A DNA stretch of 17,760 nt from Peribacter sp964404805 (GTDB lineage: Bacteria; Patescibacteriota; Gracilibacteria; Peribacterales; Peribacteraceae), in contig CAYOLJ010000013.1 of the NCBI GenBank assembly GCA_964404805.1, forward strand, positions 1 to 17,760. Direction: 5' to 3'. The notes beneath the pieces are model-generated. The model saw nothing but the letters and a program-made list of their open reading frames with translations. It was not told where the DNA came from and ran no database searches. The translations under genes were made by a program, and so were the position numbers. This document shows positions 8,495-14,589 of this stretch, in pieces (within the stretch, counting starts at the first letter, position 1; every line of letters starts with the position of its first letter).

Positions 8495-8857
8495 AAAACT
8501 CATCCAGAATAACCAGGAGCCTAGGATGACTAGAAAGCTGGCACTAACAAGTTGTTTGGCTTTGAATCTTTGTGCTTGTTTATGGATATGCTCTGGAAAG
8601 CCAATTTTCATAATTCCTTTTATGAGAGTGGACCAGCCTACAATAGTGATAGCGACTCTCCAGTCAGCAACCCAAATATTGTGCAAGATCACAGTCACCA
8701 ATCCCATCAGCAATGTTATATAACCTGTAGAAATGACAAATGCTTTATCATCGGTCATCTCTATGGTTTTTCCTAGTTGTCCAGTTACAACGAATAACAA
8801 TCCAAAAATTACAAAGAAGCTGCCCCAAAGCCTTGCAAGAAAAATTGGAATTTCCAT
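8486..8857 (-). CDS. Small four-helix integral membrane protein, unknown function
   Basis: A 123-residue hydrophobic protein I do not recognise. Four membrane segments are visible at about residues 8-26, 40-60, 66-86 and 103-121, with short charged loops (KTIEMTDDK between 1 and 2; HIHKQAQRFKAKQ between 3 and 4). There is no signal peptide cleavage site, and the size would suit a small inner-membrane protein of the DUF type. The ATG at 8857-8855 has no usable Shine-Dalgarno site, and a TATTAT box ends exactly seven bases before it, so the mRNA is probably leaderless. It is AT-rich compared with regions 1 and 4, and it sits between two direct repeats, which suggests acquisition. Confidence 0.75.
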   Translation of the reverse strand: MEIPIFLARLWGSFFVIFGLLFVVTGQLGKTIEMTDDKAFVISTGYITLLMGLVTVILHNIWVADWRVAITIVGWSTLIKGIMKIGFPEHIHKQAQRFKAKQLVSASFLVILGSWLFWMSFSV

Positions 8858-8864
8858 TGCCCCT

Positions 8865-8891
8865 ATAATACATCTAATACTGAGAACTCAA
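8865..8891 (-). promoter_or_regulatory. Promoter of the membrane protein gene, probably leaderless
   Basis: On the minus strand TATTAT spans 8870-8865, preceded directly by TG, with a weak -35 TTGAGT at 8891-8886 (spacer 15). Seven bases separate the -10 from the ATG, which places the expected transcription start at the start codon. The -35 lies at the edge of the 8882-8967 repeat. Confidence 0.4.
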
Positions 8892-8967
8892 ACCACCTCA
8901 CTATCTCCATGTGAGCTTGCATTGAAAACTTCCCCCACAGGGGTCTTTGGCCGACCCACCAGATTGA
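8882..8967. repeat. Diverged direct repeat, copy R2
   Basis: Second copy of the R1 repeat (arm 8890-8908, block 8936-8967). It keeps a short hairpin at the same place, CCCC(ACA)GGGG at 8933-8943, with different pairing bases from R1. Its core CCGACCCACCAG (8951-8962) matches the tRNA-Tyr 3' end at 11 of 12 positions. Read on the minus strand, both copies contain GGAGATRGTGARGTGG, faintly like a tRNA D-arm. Confidence 0.65.
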
Positions 8968-9015
8968 CAGAATAGAAAAAAAGTATTAAATTCTCATAAG
9001 ATCTACATTGCAAGT

Positions 9016-9031
9016 GTTCCTCATGAGGAAC
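9016..9031. promoter_or_regulatory. Perfect 16-bp palindrome, candidate operator
   Basis: GTTCCTCA followed at once by its reverse complement TGAGGAAC. It lies 94 bases before the isomerase/epimerase start and upstream of the likely promoter, a usual position for a dimeric regulator site. No regulator gene is present in the window. Confidence 0.5.
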
Positions 9032-9054
9032 GCGAGTAAAAGGTCTGCCGATCT

Positions 9055-9094
9055 TTGACATCGAAGTTGGGGAACTTCTTTCGTTTGCTACACG
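9055..9094 (+). promoter_or_regulatory. Promoter region of the sugar isomerase/epimerase gene
   Basis: A perfect TTGACA lies at 9055-9060. Behind it an inverted repeat GAAGTT-GGGG-AACTTC occupies 9063-9078. The best -10 is the extended TGCTACACG (TACACG 9089-9094), 28 bases from TTGACA; with the normal 18-base spacing only the weak TTTCGT (9079-9084) is available. The inverted repeat could be an operator over the promoter, or the TACACG box may work without a -35. Confidence 0.4.
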
Positions 9095-9124
9095 TTTCTC
9101 TATTACTCGAACCACAAGGAGACC

Positions 9125-10051
9125 ATGATGGTCATCAGACTTGGCGCGCATTGGCTCGCCTTCCTTTGGGACATTTCTACAAGAGGCCCGCTCTCGGATG
9201 CCGTGCGAAAAGCACGCAGCGCGGGGGCAACGGTATTCGAGTTGATCTACCACGCGTTGAACGGGCTGAGCCCGTCCAAAACCGCCGACTCACTCAAGGC
9301 TGGCGGAATAACACGGGCAGGAATGTGTGTCTTCTTTCCGGATGGACAAGACGGAGCTGATCCGCCAATGGGAGACCCATTGTCGGATGATGCCAAGCAA
9401 CGCAAACTCGCTCTGAAAACGTTCCGGCGCATACTCGGATTTATGGTTGCGCTGAGAACGTACGGCATCACGATCAATCTTCTTGGAGGGCCCAGCTGCT
9501 GGGTCCTCGGAAAGGACTACGGCTGGGAATGGCCGACGTTACGTGCCCGCATCGTCCGCTTCTACAAGGAGCTTGAGGTAGACCTCCGCGAAGCGGAGGT
9601 TCGGATCGCCATTGAGTTCCTGCGCATTGAGGAGGATCTCGTCGTACAGACCGCCGAGCATGCCGCCGAGCTCATCGACGAGTTGAACACCGCGATCCAC
9701 GGAAACATGTTCGGCATCCTGCTCGACACGTTCCACGTCGAAAGGCGCGGATACGATCAGGTGCAGACCATTCGCACACTCGGGCACCGGATCATCCACC
9801 TACACCTCAACGGTAAGGATCGACGGCCCGCCGGAGGAGAGGGTGATACGATCGAGTGGCCCGCAGTCGTCGCTGCTCTGAATGAGGCGGGCGTCGAAGC
9901 CGACGCAACTTACGAGCCGTTCTGCAAGACTGTGAGAGAAAAAAACAGTGCACTGGGAAAGGGCTTGCCCGCTCCCGTGGACGAACCCGGCGGGATCGTT
10001 ACGACCCGCCAAACGCTCGAAGCGAGCGGAATGCAAATCGTTACGACGTAG
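9125..10051 (+). CDS. Sugar phosphate isomerase/epimerase, xylose isomerase-like TIM barrel
   Basis: A 308-residue cytoplasmic enzyme of the AP_endonuc_2/xylose-isomerase-like barrel family, which includes ketose 3-epimerases. The four expected metal ligands are at the right places: Glu164 in IAIEFLRIEED, Asp201 in LLDTFH, His227 in HLHLNGKD and Glu264 in TYEPF; the spacings 37, 26 and 37 are close to those of D-tagatose 3-epimerase as I recall them. GEGDTIEW after the His is also typical. The substrate cannot be read from sequence. The Shine-Dalgarno AAGGAG at 9116-9121 sits 3 bases from ATG 9125 and 6 from ATG 9128, so the second Met is the more likely start. This strong site, the higher GC than its neighbours, and its own promoter and terminator suggest a separately acquired single-gene unit. 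Confidence 0.88.
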   Translation: MMVIRLGAHWLAFLWDISTRGPLSDAVRKARSAGATVFELIYHALNGLSPSKTADSLKAGGITRAGMCVFFPDGQDGADPPMGDPLSDDAKQRKLALKTFRRILGFMVALRTYGITINLLGGPSCWVLGKDYGWEWPTLRARIVRFYKELEVDLREAEVRIAIEFLRIEEDLVVQTAEHAAELIDELNTAIHGNMFGILLDTFHVERRGYDQVQTIRTLGHRIIHLHLNGKDRRPAGGEGDTIEWPAVVAALNEAGVEADATYEPFCKTVREKNSALGKGLPAPVDEPGGIVTTRQTLEASGMQIVTT

Positions 10052-10093
10052 AAGGCGCAATCCCCAACACGCCGATGTCAGGGGTCAATTTTC

Positions 10094-10131
10094 CACCCCG
10101 TTGCCGACGAGAGTTGGCAACGGGTGTTTTT
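10094..10131 (+). terminator. Intrinsic terminator after the isomerase/epimerase gene
   Basis: CACCCCGTTGCC (10095-10105 with one bulged C) pairs with GGCAACGGGTG (10116-10126) around a ten-base loop and is followed by TTTTT. It lies about 45 bases after the stop at 10051 and closes that transcript. Confidence 0.85.
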
Positions 10132-10170
10132 ATAGGACTTCGGCTGTATAACACACCCTGAGAGCAAATC

Positions 10171-10200
10171 TTGGTGGATTCGTTTCGACAGTGATACACT
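10171..10200 (+). promoter_or_regulatory. Promoter of the envelope-protein cluster
   Basis: TGATACACT forms an extended -10 (TACACT 10195-10200), with a partial -35 TTGGTG at 10171-10176 and an 18-base spacer. It is the only good promoter before the five genes 10235-14534. The leader to the first ATG would be about 28 bases and is pyrimidine-rich. Confidence 0.45.
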
Positions 10201-10234
10201 ACTTCGTTAGAAGTAACCCTTTCCTCTTTAGTGT

Positions 10235-11188
10235 ATGAAAAAAATCATAATTGCTCTGTTTGTCGTAATCTTTTTGGGAGCTATCATTTTTGTGCTCACA
10301 AGAAAGACAAGCGACTGGAAAACCTATTCCAATACGCGCTATGAATTCCGTATAGACTATCCATCCGGATGGACATTGGGGGAAGCAGAGTCAAATAATG
10401 CAGGAAGAGAGCTCTATTCGTCGAACGAAGAAGCGTATTGCTATGTCTATGGTTTTGAAAATGCTCTGCAAAATGATCAGGGAAATCCACAAAGCTTGGA
10501 TGAATTTATAGACTGGCTGGCAGCCGAAGATGGCTCTGGTGCAGGATTCAATGTAAGGGTTAAAGAGAGGAATGAGTCAACTCTTGCCAAAGAAGACGCA
10601 GTACATCTTCTTGTAGAAGAGGATGGCAGTATAAAAGAATCTGTCTATGCACTAGGGAAAGAAACGGGAATAGGATTTTTCTGTACGTACAGAAACATGG
10701 ATACGCGGAACGAATACAAAAGCATCTTTGACAAAATGCGATCCGGTTTCCGGTTAGATAATCAACTCAACGATGATGTTGCGAAGGAGCTGGGTGCCTG
10801 TGATGATTTTGTGGCAGGAGTATTTACGCCACTTAAGGACAGACAAATCTTTTATGATGACAAATACACAGAAGTGACAATAACGAGTTATGAAGCTTGG
10901 GATAGAGATAGATTACCTACTCAAGTAACTAATCTAGAAAGTAGAGGATACGATTGTTTCCCAATGCCTTCAGATTTTGATGGCGGAGAAGCAGAAGGCG
11001 ATGTGTTACCTCAGCCTGAGGTCACCATGGTCGAGTGGAGTTGTGAATTGGAATATGAAGAATGGGAATACCTGCAAGGGCTGGAAGCTATGCAGCCACC
11101 GGACAAATTCAAAGAATACAGTTGCAGCAAAGAAGACTGTTGGTCCGATGATGGCTCAGATGGTTATGTATGGCTTTGTACTAAATAA
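10235..11188 (+). CDS. Membrane-anchored protein with PsbP-like module, unknown function
   Basis: A 317-residue exported protein. Residues 3-21 form an uncleaved signal anchor (MKKIIIALFVVIF...), so most of the chain lies outside the membrane. Residues 28-48 carry YSNTRYEFRIDYPSGW, the start of a PsbP-like/DUF1795-type beta fold that is also seen in the gene at 13583. The second half, from about 180, is a separate acidic, Cys-containing domain with no family I recognise; its last 60 residues hold five Cys and several Trp and Tyr, which suggests disulphides. It is the first gene of the five-gene cluster, 18 bases before the next. There is no Shine-Dalgarno; the leader is CCCTTTCCTCTTTA. The PsbP-like call rests on the YSNxxYxFxxxYPxxW pattern. 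Confidence 0.75.
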   Translation: MKKIIIALFVVIFLGAIIFVLTRKTSDWKTYSNTRYEFRIDYPSGWTLGEAESNNAGRELYSSNEEAYCYVYGFENALQNDQGNPQSLDEFIDWLAAEDGSGAGFNVRVKERNESTLAKEDAVHLLVEEDGSIKESVYALGKETGIGFFCTYRNMDTRNEYKSIFDKMRSGFRLDNQLNDDVAKELGACDDFVAGVFTPLKDRQIFYDDKYTEVTITSYEAWDRDRLPTQVTNLESRGYDCFPMPSDFDGGEAEGDVLPQPEVTMVEWSCELEYEEWEYLQGLEAMQPPDKFKEYSCSKEDCWSDDGSDGYVWLCTK

Positions 11189-11206
11189 TTTCCTTTCTTT
11201 TTTATT

Positions 11207-11653
11207 ATGAAAAATCTAACAACTATCACGGTAGCCATTCTGGCTACATTGGCTCTAGTAGGCTGTGAAACACCGCCATTAGATGATCCCGTGATGCCAC
11301 CAACTGGGGATGAAAAAGACATCTCAGAAACAGTGGATACTTACATGAAGCTCACACTCGGGTCTATTCCGGGAGCTAACTTAGATTACGAACGCGCAAA
11401 GCAGTACCTCACGCCGGGTCTTGCCGCACAATTCACAACGCCTATGTTCATTCCGGCTAGCTATTGCATTCAAGATGGCCCCTCAGATGTTCAGGTAACA
11501 TCTGTCACGTTTGATGATGAGCGCAACATGGCAAATGTGTCTGTAGAAGGAGCATACATGGGCGGATGGCAGAAAATGTGGGACTTTACAGTGGTTCCTG
11601 TTGAAGGAGGTCACTGGTTAATTCATATGATTAAATGCTCAGATGAAATGTAA
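11207..11653 (+). CDS. Lipoprotein, possible NTF2-like fold
   Basis: A 148-residue lipoprotein. The signal peptide MKNLTTITVAILATLALVGC has a lipobox L17-V-G-C20, so Cys20 would be lipidated and the mature protein tethered to the membrane through a short Pro-rich linker (ETPPLDDPVMPPTGD). The mature domain (about 40-148) begins with a helix ISETVDTYMKLTLGS and ends with a strand WDFTVVPVEGGHWLIHMIKC, the layout of NTF2-like domains such as DUF4878 relatives. Two Cys (in YCIQDG and IKCSDEM) could form a disulphide. The function is unknown. It follows the 10235 gene after 18 bases, so it is co-transcribed. The start has no Shine-Dalgarno; TTTCCTTTCTTTTTTATT precedes it. Confidence 0.8.
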   Translation: MKNLTTITVAILATLALVGCETPPLDDPVMPPTGDEKDISETVDTYMKLTLGSIPGANLDYERAKQYLTPGLAAQFTTPMFIPASYCIQDGPSDVQVTSVTFDDERNMANVSVEGAYMGGWQKMWDFTVVPVEGGHWLIHMIKCSDEM

Positions 11654-11701
11654 TGAAGAAAATAGCCGTCAATTGTGTTCTGTAACTTTCCCATCCTCCC
11701 C

Positions 11702-13549
11702 ATGAAAAAATATCTTCTTCTCCCACTCCTTGCGCTGCTCGTCCTTACGTACGGCGCATTACCTGCCAAGGCTGCCGATAGAGATGCGATACTTCAGAAC
11801 TGTCTGAAGCAACAGGGAATGACGAGCACGCAATTCTATTCTCCAAAGACGCAAGTTGAAGGCAATCCCGTCGAATTCTTCGAGAAGTACATCGGCGTGA
11901 TGGACTGTTTCGTCGGCTCCAATGGGCGCGAAGCGAATGGGCCCGGCTACATGATGATTCCGTACGCAACCAAAATTAAATCATTCGCTAACAGCATTGG
12001 GTTTGACTTTGTTGGATACCGCAATCCAATGAATGCCGATTGCCAGAAGAAAGATGCGGCATGTACCAAGGCACACTGGGATGATGGATACGATTGTTCT
12101 GCGAATGTCTGGTATCCATGTCTGACAGAGTCAGAGATTGCTACTGAGAATGCAATGGTTTCTGCTATACGGAAGTACGCGCTCTCACTGCCTATGCCGC
12201 ATAAGGAGCCTGAAGAACCAATATGCGGTCCCTTTGAGTACCTCGTAGGTGGAAGATGCCAGCACATCTTCGAACTCTGTGGACGTGATTCCCTCTTCCA
12301 GTACAACGAAGCAACAGGAGTGTGCTCTTGTCCTGATCCATACATTCCAAGTGACGGAAAGTGTGTACATGAAGATGATCTTAATCCGCCGGATCTCATT
12401 CACATACCGCCTCCTGGTGATGAACCTCCTCCGCCACCGTCTCCAAAACCTCCAGTAATATATACACCTCCAGAGGATGATTTCCCGCCAGATGATCCGC
12501 GTAATGCTTTCTGTCAGCCACCGGAGGGCGCTGTTGCACAGGCGAACGAATATGGTATTCCAATTGCCAATGCGCAAATCTATTCGAACTATTCAGTGGT
12601 CACACATTTGGAAGGCGAAGTCTGGATCATGACCAAGAATGCTCCCCAGTGGGCACCTGCATTCAAAGGACAACGTATGACAATTGGAGATAAAATTAAA
12701 ACAACTAAAAATGGTCGTTGCGAAGTAACATTCGCTAATTCAGCTGTATTCAGAATGAGGCCACTCAGCCAATTGGAGATTCCAGATCACAAAAACGGAT
12801 GTTCTTGCCATCTCAATCATCGGGTGGGGTATTTGGATATGAAATTTGGAAAAGTATGGAGCAAAGTGAAGCCAACTGACGATGAATGCGATTGGTGGGT
12901 TAAAACACCAACGGCAATTGCCGGGGGATCTGACAGAGGGTATGGCGACCTGCCGCGTAATTACGTCAGCTATCCAAAGCCAGAAGAATCTACCTGGAAC
13001 AAACTCAAGAACGTATGGTCTGATATTATAAATAATCTTTCAAGTGATGATACTCCCAGTAACAGTCCTGAAAATTATCGCCAACCTCAAAGTTTTCGCG
13101 AAAGTGGTATGAGTGAGGTTGCCTTGAACGTGATTGACATTCAGAAAGCACTAGCAGAAGACGGAGGGGAAATCATTCTGCACGCTTCATATGACGAAGC
13201 TACTCAAATCTCAAAATTCTATGTGGAAGAGGGATCAGTGGATATTTCTGATATCGGTGAGACAGTTTCAGTTCCACTCTCTGCAGGTGAGCAGATTACT
13301 GTAGAGCCGGATGCTTTGCCTCATGATATGGATATAGAACCGGTAGCTCAGGTTGCAGGACAGTGGTGGGAAGAGTGGGATGAGCAGTCCGGTTTCTCTG
13401 TGTACGTACCATTAATTGTTTTTGTTGCCGGTATTGTTACAACGATAATTGTAATATGTAGAAGCAAGAAACGTGGCTTCCTACGAAAGATCGGAATTGC
13501 AGTATTAGGTTTTATACTCGCATTCATTGTCACTATGTTTGTATCTTAA
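11702..13549 (+). CDS. Secreted FecR-domain protein with EGF-like Cys cluster, proline linker and C-terminal membrane anchor
   Basis: A 615-residue multidomain envelope protein. The start is taken at ATG 11702, because MKKYLLLPLLALLVLTYG...AKA is a clean signal peptide; an upstream ATG at 11675 would bury it. In order: a Cys-rich domain (to about 165) I do not recognise; a six-Cys EGF-like knot (Cys175, 186, 193, 208, 210, 221); a Pro/Asp-rich linker (228-266); a FecR domain from about 299 (VVTHLEGEVWIM, then GDKIKTTKNGRCEVTFAN, then TPTAIAG at 402-408); a low-complexity insert; the FecR tail (FYVEEGSVDISD ... LSAGEQITV); and two helices at about 569-588 and 597-614 split by a basic CRSKKRGF loop. 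FecR proteins usually signal to a sigma factor, but neither a sigma nor an anti-sigma domain is here, so a structural or ligand-binding role is as likely. Confidence 0.8.
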   Translation: MKKYLLLPLLALLVLTYGALPAKAADRDAILQNCLKQQGMTSTQFYSPKTQVEGNPVEFFEKYIGVMDCFVGSNGREANGPGYMMIPYATKIKSFANSIGFDFVGYRNPMNADCQKKDAACTKAHWDDGYDCSANVWYPCLTESEIATENAMVSAIRKYALSLPMPHKEPEEPICGPFEYLVGGRCQHIFELCGRDSLFQYNEATGVCSCPDPYIPSDGKCVHEDDLNPPDLIHIPPPGDEPPPPPSPKPPVIYTPPEDDFPPDDPRNAFCQPPEGAVAQANEYGIPIANAQIYSNYSVVTHLEGEVWIMTKNAPQWAPAFKGQRMTIGDKIKTTKNGRCEVTFANSAVFRMRPLSQLEIPDHKNGCSCHLNHRVGYLDMKFGKVWSKVKPTDDECDWWVKTPTAIAGGSDRGYGDLPRNYVSYPKPEESTWNKLKNVWSDIINNLSSDDTPSNSPENYRQPQSFRESGMSEVALNVIDIQKALAEDGGEIILHASYDEATQISKFYVEEGSVDISDIGETVSVPLSAGEQITVEPDALPHDMDIEPVAQVAGQWWEEWDEQSGFSVYVPLIVFVAGIVTTIIVICRSKKRGFLRKIGIAVLGFILAFIVTMFVS

Positions 13550-13582
13550 GTAATCTGAATTTAATTCTTCCTTCATCCCATC

Positions 13583-14107
13583 ATGAAAAAATTCTGGATA
13601 ATTATCATCGTTGTCGTAGTTGCCATTGTTGGTTACACCCTCACTACTAAGTGGCGTGGCAATGACAACAGAGATTATTCCAATACAAAATATGGCTACA
13701 GCCTACAGTATCCTGCGGAATGGAACATGAGAGGGAGTGCGCAGTCAGATATTCTGCAGTTCTTTACCTCCGAGAATCCTCCGGGAGATGGAGGACTGCC
13801 AGATGGAATAAAGATGGAAGTAATGATTTTGGAGAATTACGATAATCTGGATTTGGATGCTTGGGTGGAGCAAATGACGTCAGGAGGAATGGGCGGTGAT
13901 GAGATGCAGAAGGAGGAAGTTCAAGTTGGAGGAATAAAAGCTATCCGCGTAACTTCAGAACCAATGTTCGAGAAAGAAGGGCCACCTATTGGTATTTATA
14001 TGGAAAGAGAAAACAGAATTCTCTTTTTGCAGTATATGGGCAGTGAGCCTGATTACAGCGATAACATGGGTGGCTTCGAGACAGTTCTTCAATCCTTTTC
14101 TTTTTAA
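13583..14107 (+). CDS. Membrane-anchored PsbP-like protein
   Basis: A 174-residue protein with an N-terminal anchor (residues 3-20, MKKFWIIIIVVVVAIVGY) and one extracytoplasmic PsbP-like domain. DYSNTKYGYSLQYPAEW at about 32-48 repeats the pattern of the 10235 gene (YSNxxYxxxxxYPxxW), and the end (GGFETVLQSFSF) parallels KMRSGFRL there, so the two are distant paralogues sharing one module. The middle is Gly/Met-rich (TSGGMGGDEMQ). Function unknown. It lies 33 bases after the FecR-domain gene and 4 bases before the next. There is no Shine-Dalgarno; ATTCTTCCTTCATCCCATC precedes the ATG. Confidence 0.8.
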   Translation: MKKFWIIIIVVVVAIVGYTLTTKWRGNDNRDYSNTKYGYSLQYPAEWNMRGSAQSDILQFFTSENPPGDGGLPDGIKMEVMILENYDNLDLDAWVEQMTSGGMGGDEMQKEEVQVGGIKAIRVTSEPMFEKEGPPIGIYMERENRILFLQYMGSEPDYSDNMGGFETVLQSFSF

Positions 14108-14111
14108 TTAA

Positions 14112-14534
14112 ATGCGTATAATTCCTCTTTCTCTCACAGTTCTTTCATTACTCATTCTCACTGCTTGCGGACAAACAACTGTGACTGGCCCTTTTGTCGA
14201 GCCGGATGAAACGTGGCCAGAGGACTGTAGAAATCAGGGGTATTTTCCGGAAGAATTTCCGTTAGATGTTGTATACCCGGCATCAGTGCCGCTAGGCGGT
14301 TACGAGATGGATTCCGATTATGATGAAGCCTTAATTGGTACTTTTTGTACAAAAGATACTGCGAAAAACATCGTTGATTGGTATAGAAATACATTTGAGC
14401 CACAGGGATACGAATACTCCACTATCGAAACAGTTCACTATTTAAAAAGTCCTCACCAAACCATTTTTCTGGATATTGTGAAAGAACTTGGGTCTTTTGT
14501 GCAGTATTCAGTAGATGTTCGTTGGAGTGGTTAG
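14112..14534 (+). CDS. Lipoprotein, unknown function
   Basis: A 140-residue lipoprotein with signal peptide MRIIPLSLTVLSLLILTAC, lipobox L16-T-A-C19. The mature part starts with a Pro/Glu-rich linker and then one compact domain: FPEEFPLDVVYPASVPLGGY, a helix KNIVDWYRNTFEPQGYEY and strands at the C-terminus. The xFPxDxxYP plus WYRNxFxxxGY arrangement is met in small exported proteins of candidate phyla, but I cannot name a family. It is the last gene of the cluster, four bases behind the PsbP-like gene, and faces the convergent gene ending at 14590. No terminator hairpin is visible in the 55 bases between them. Confidence 0.78.
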   Translation: MRIIPLSLTVLSLLILTACGQTTVTGPFVEPDETWPEDCRNQGYFPEEFPLDVVYPASVPLGGYEMDSDYDEALIGTFCTKDTAKNIVDWYRNTFEPQGYEYSTIETVHYLKSPHQTIFLDIVKELGSFVQYSVDVRWSG

Positions 14535-14589
14535 TTTTCCCGTACAGAGTTTGCATTCAAGCCCTTCAAGTCCGCCATCCCTCCAGGAA

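Larger units (their letters stand above)
7964..8962. mobile_element. Putative pair of short units inserted at tRNA-Tyr
   Basis: Two units, 7964-8489 (526 bases) and 8490-8962 (473 bases), each hold one minus-strand ORF whose 3' end touches the left boundary, and each ends at its right side in a related repeat followed by a near copy of the tRNA 3' terminus: CCGGCCCACCAG at 7952-7963 (tRNA), CCGGCCCATCAT at 8478-8489 (10/12), CCGACCCACCAG at 8951-8962 (11/12). No integrase or recombinase gene is in the window. The unit structure is seen; the insertion mechanism is inference. Confidence 0.35.

Noticed and set aside
7964..8967. Integron cassette array with attC sites
   Set aside because: The repeats show no paired GTTRRRY and RYYYAAC core sites and no integron integrase is present; the shared edge is tRNA-like instead.
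8888..9253. 121-residue minus-strand ORF across the R2 repeat and the isomerase/epimerase start
   Set aside because: Most of it is antisense to the promoter and N-terminus of a well-supported gene, and the rest is repeat sequence.
14535..14589. Bidirectional terminator between convergent genes
   Set aside because: No stem-loop of useful length can be drawn in these 55 bases.
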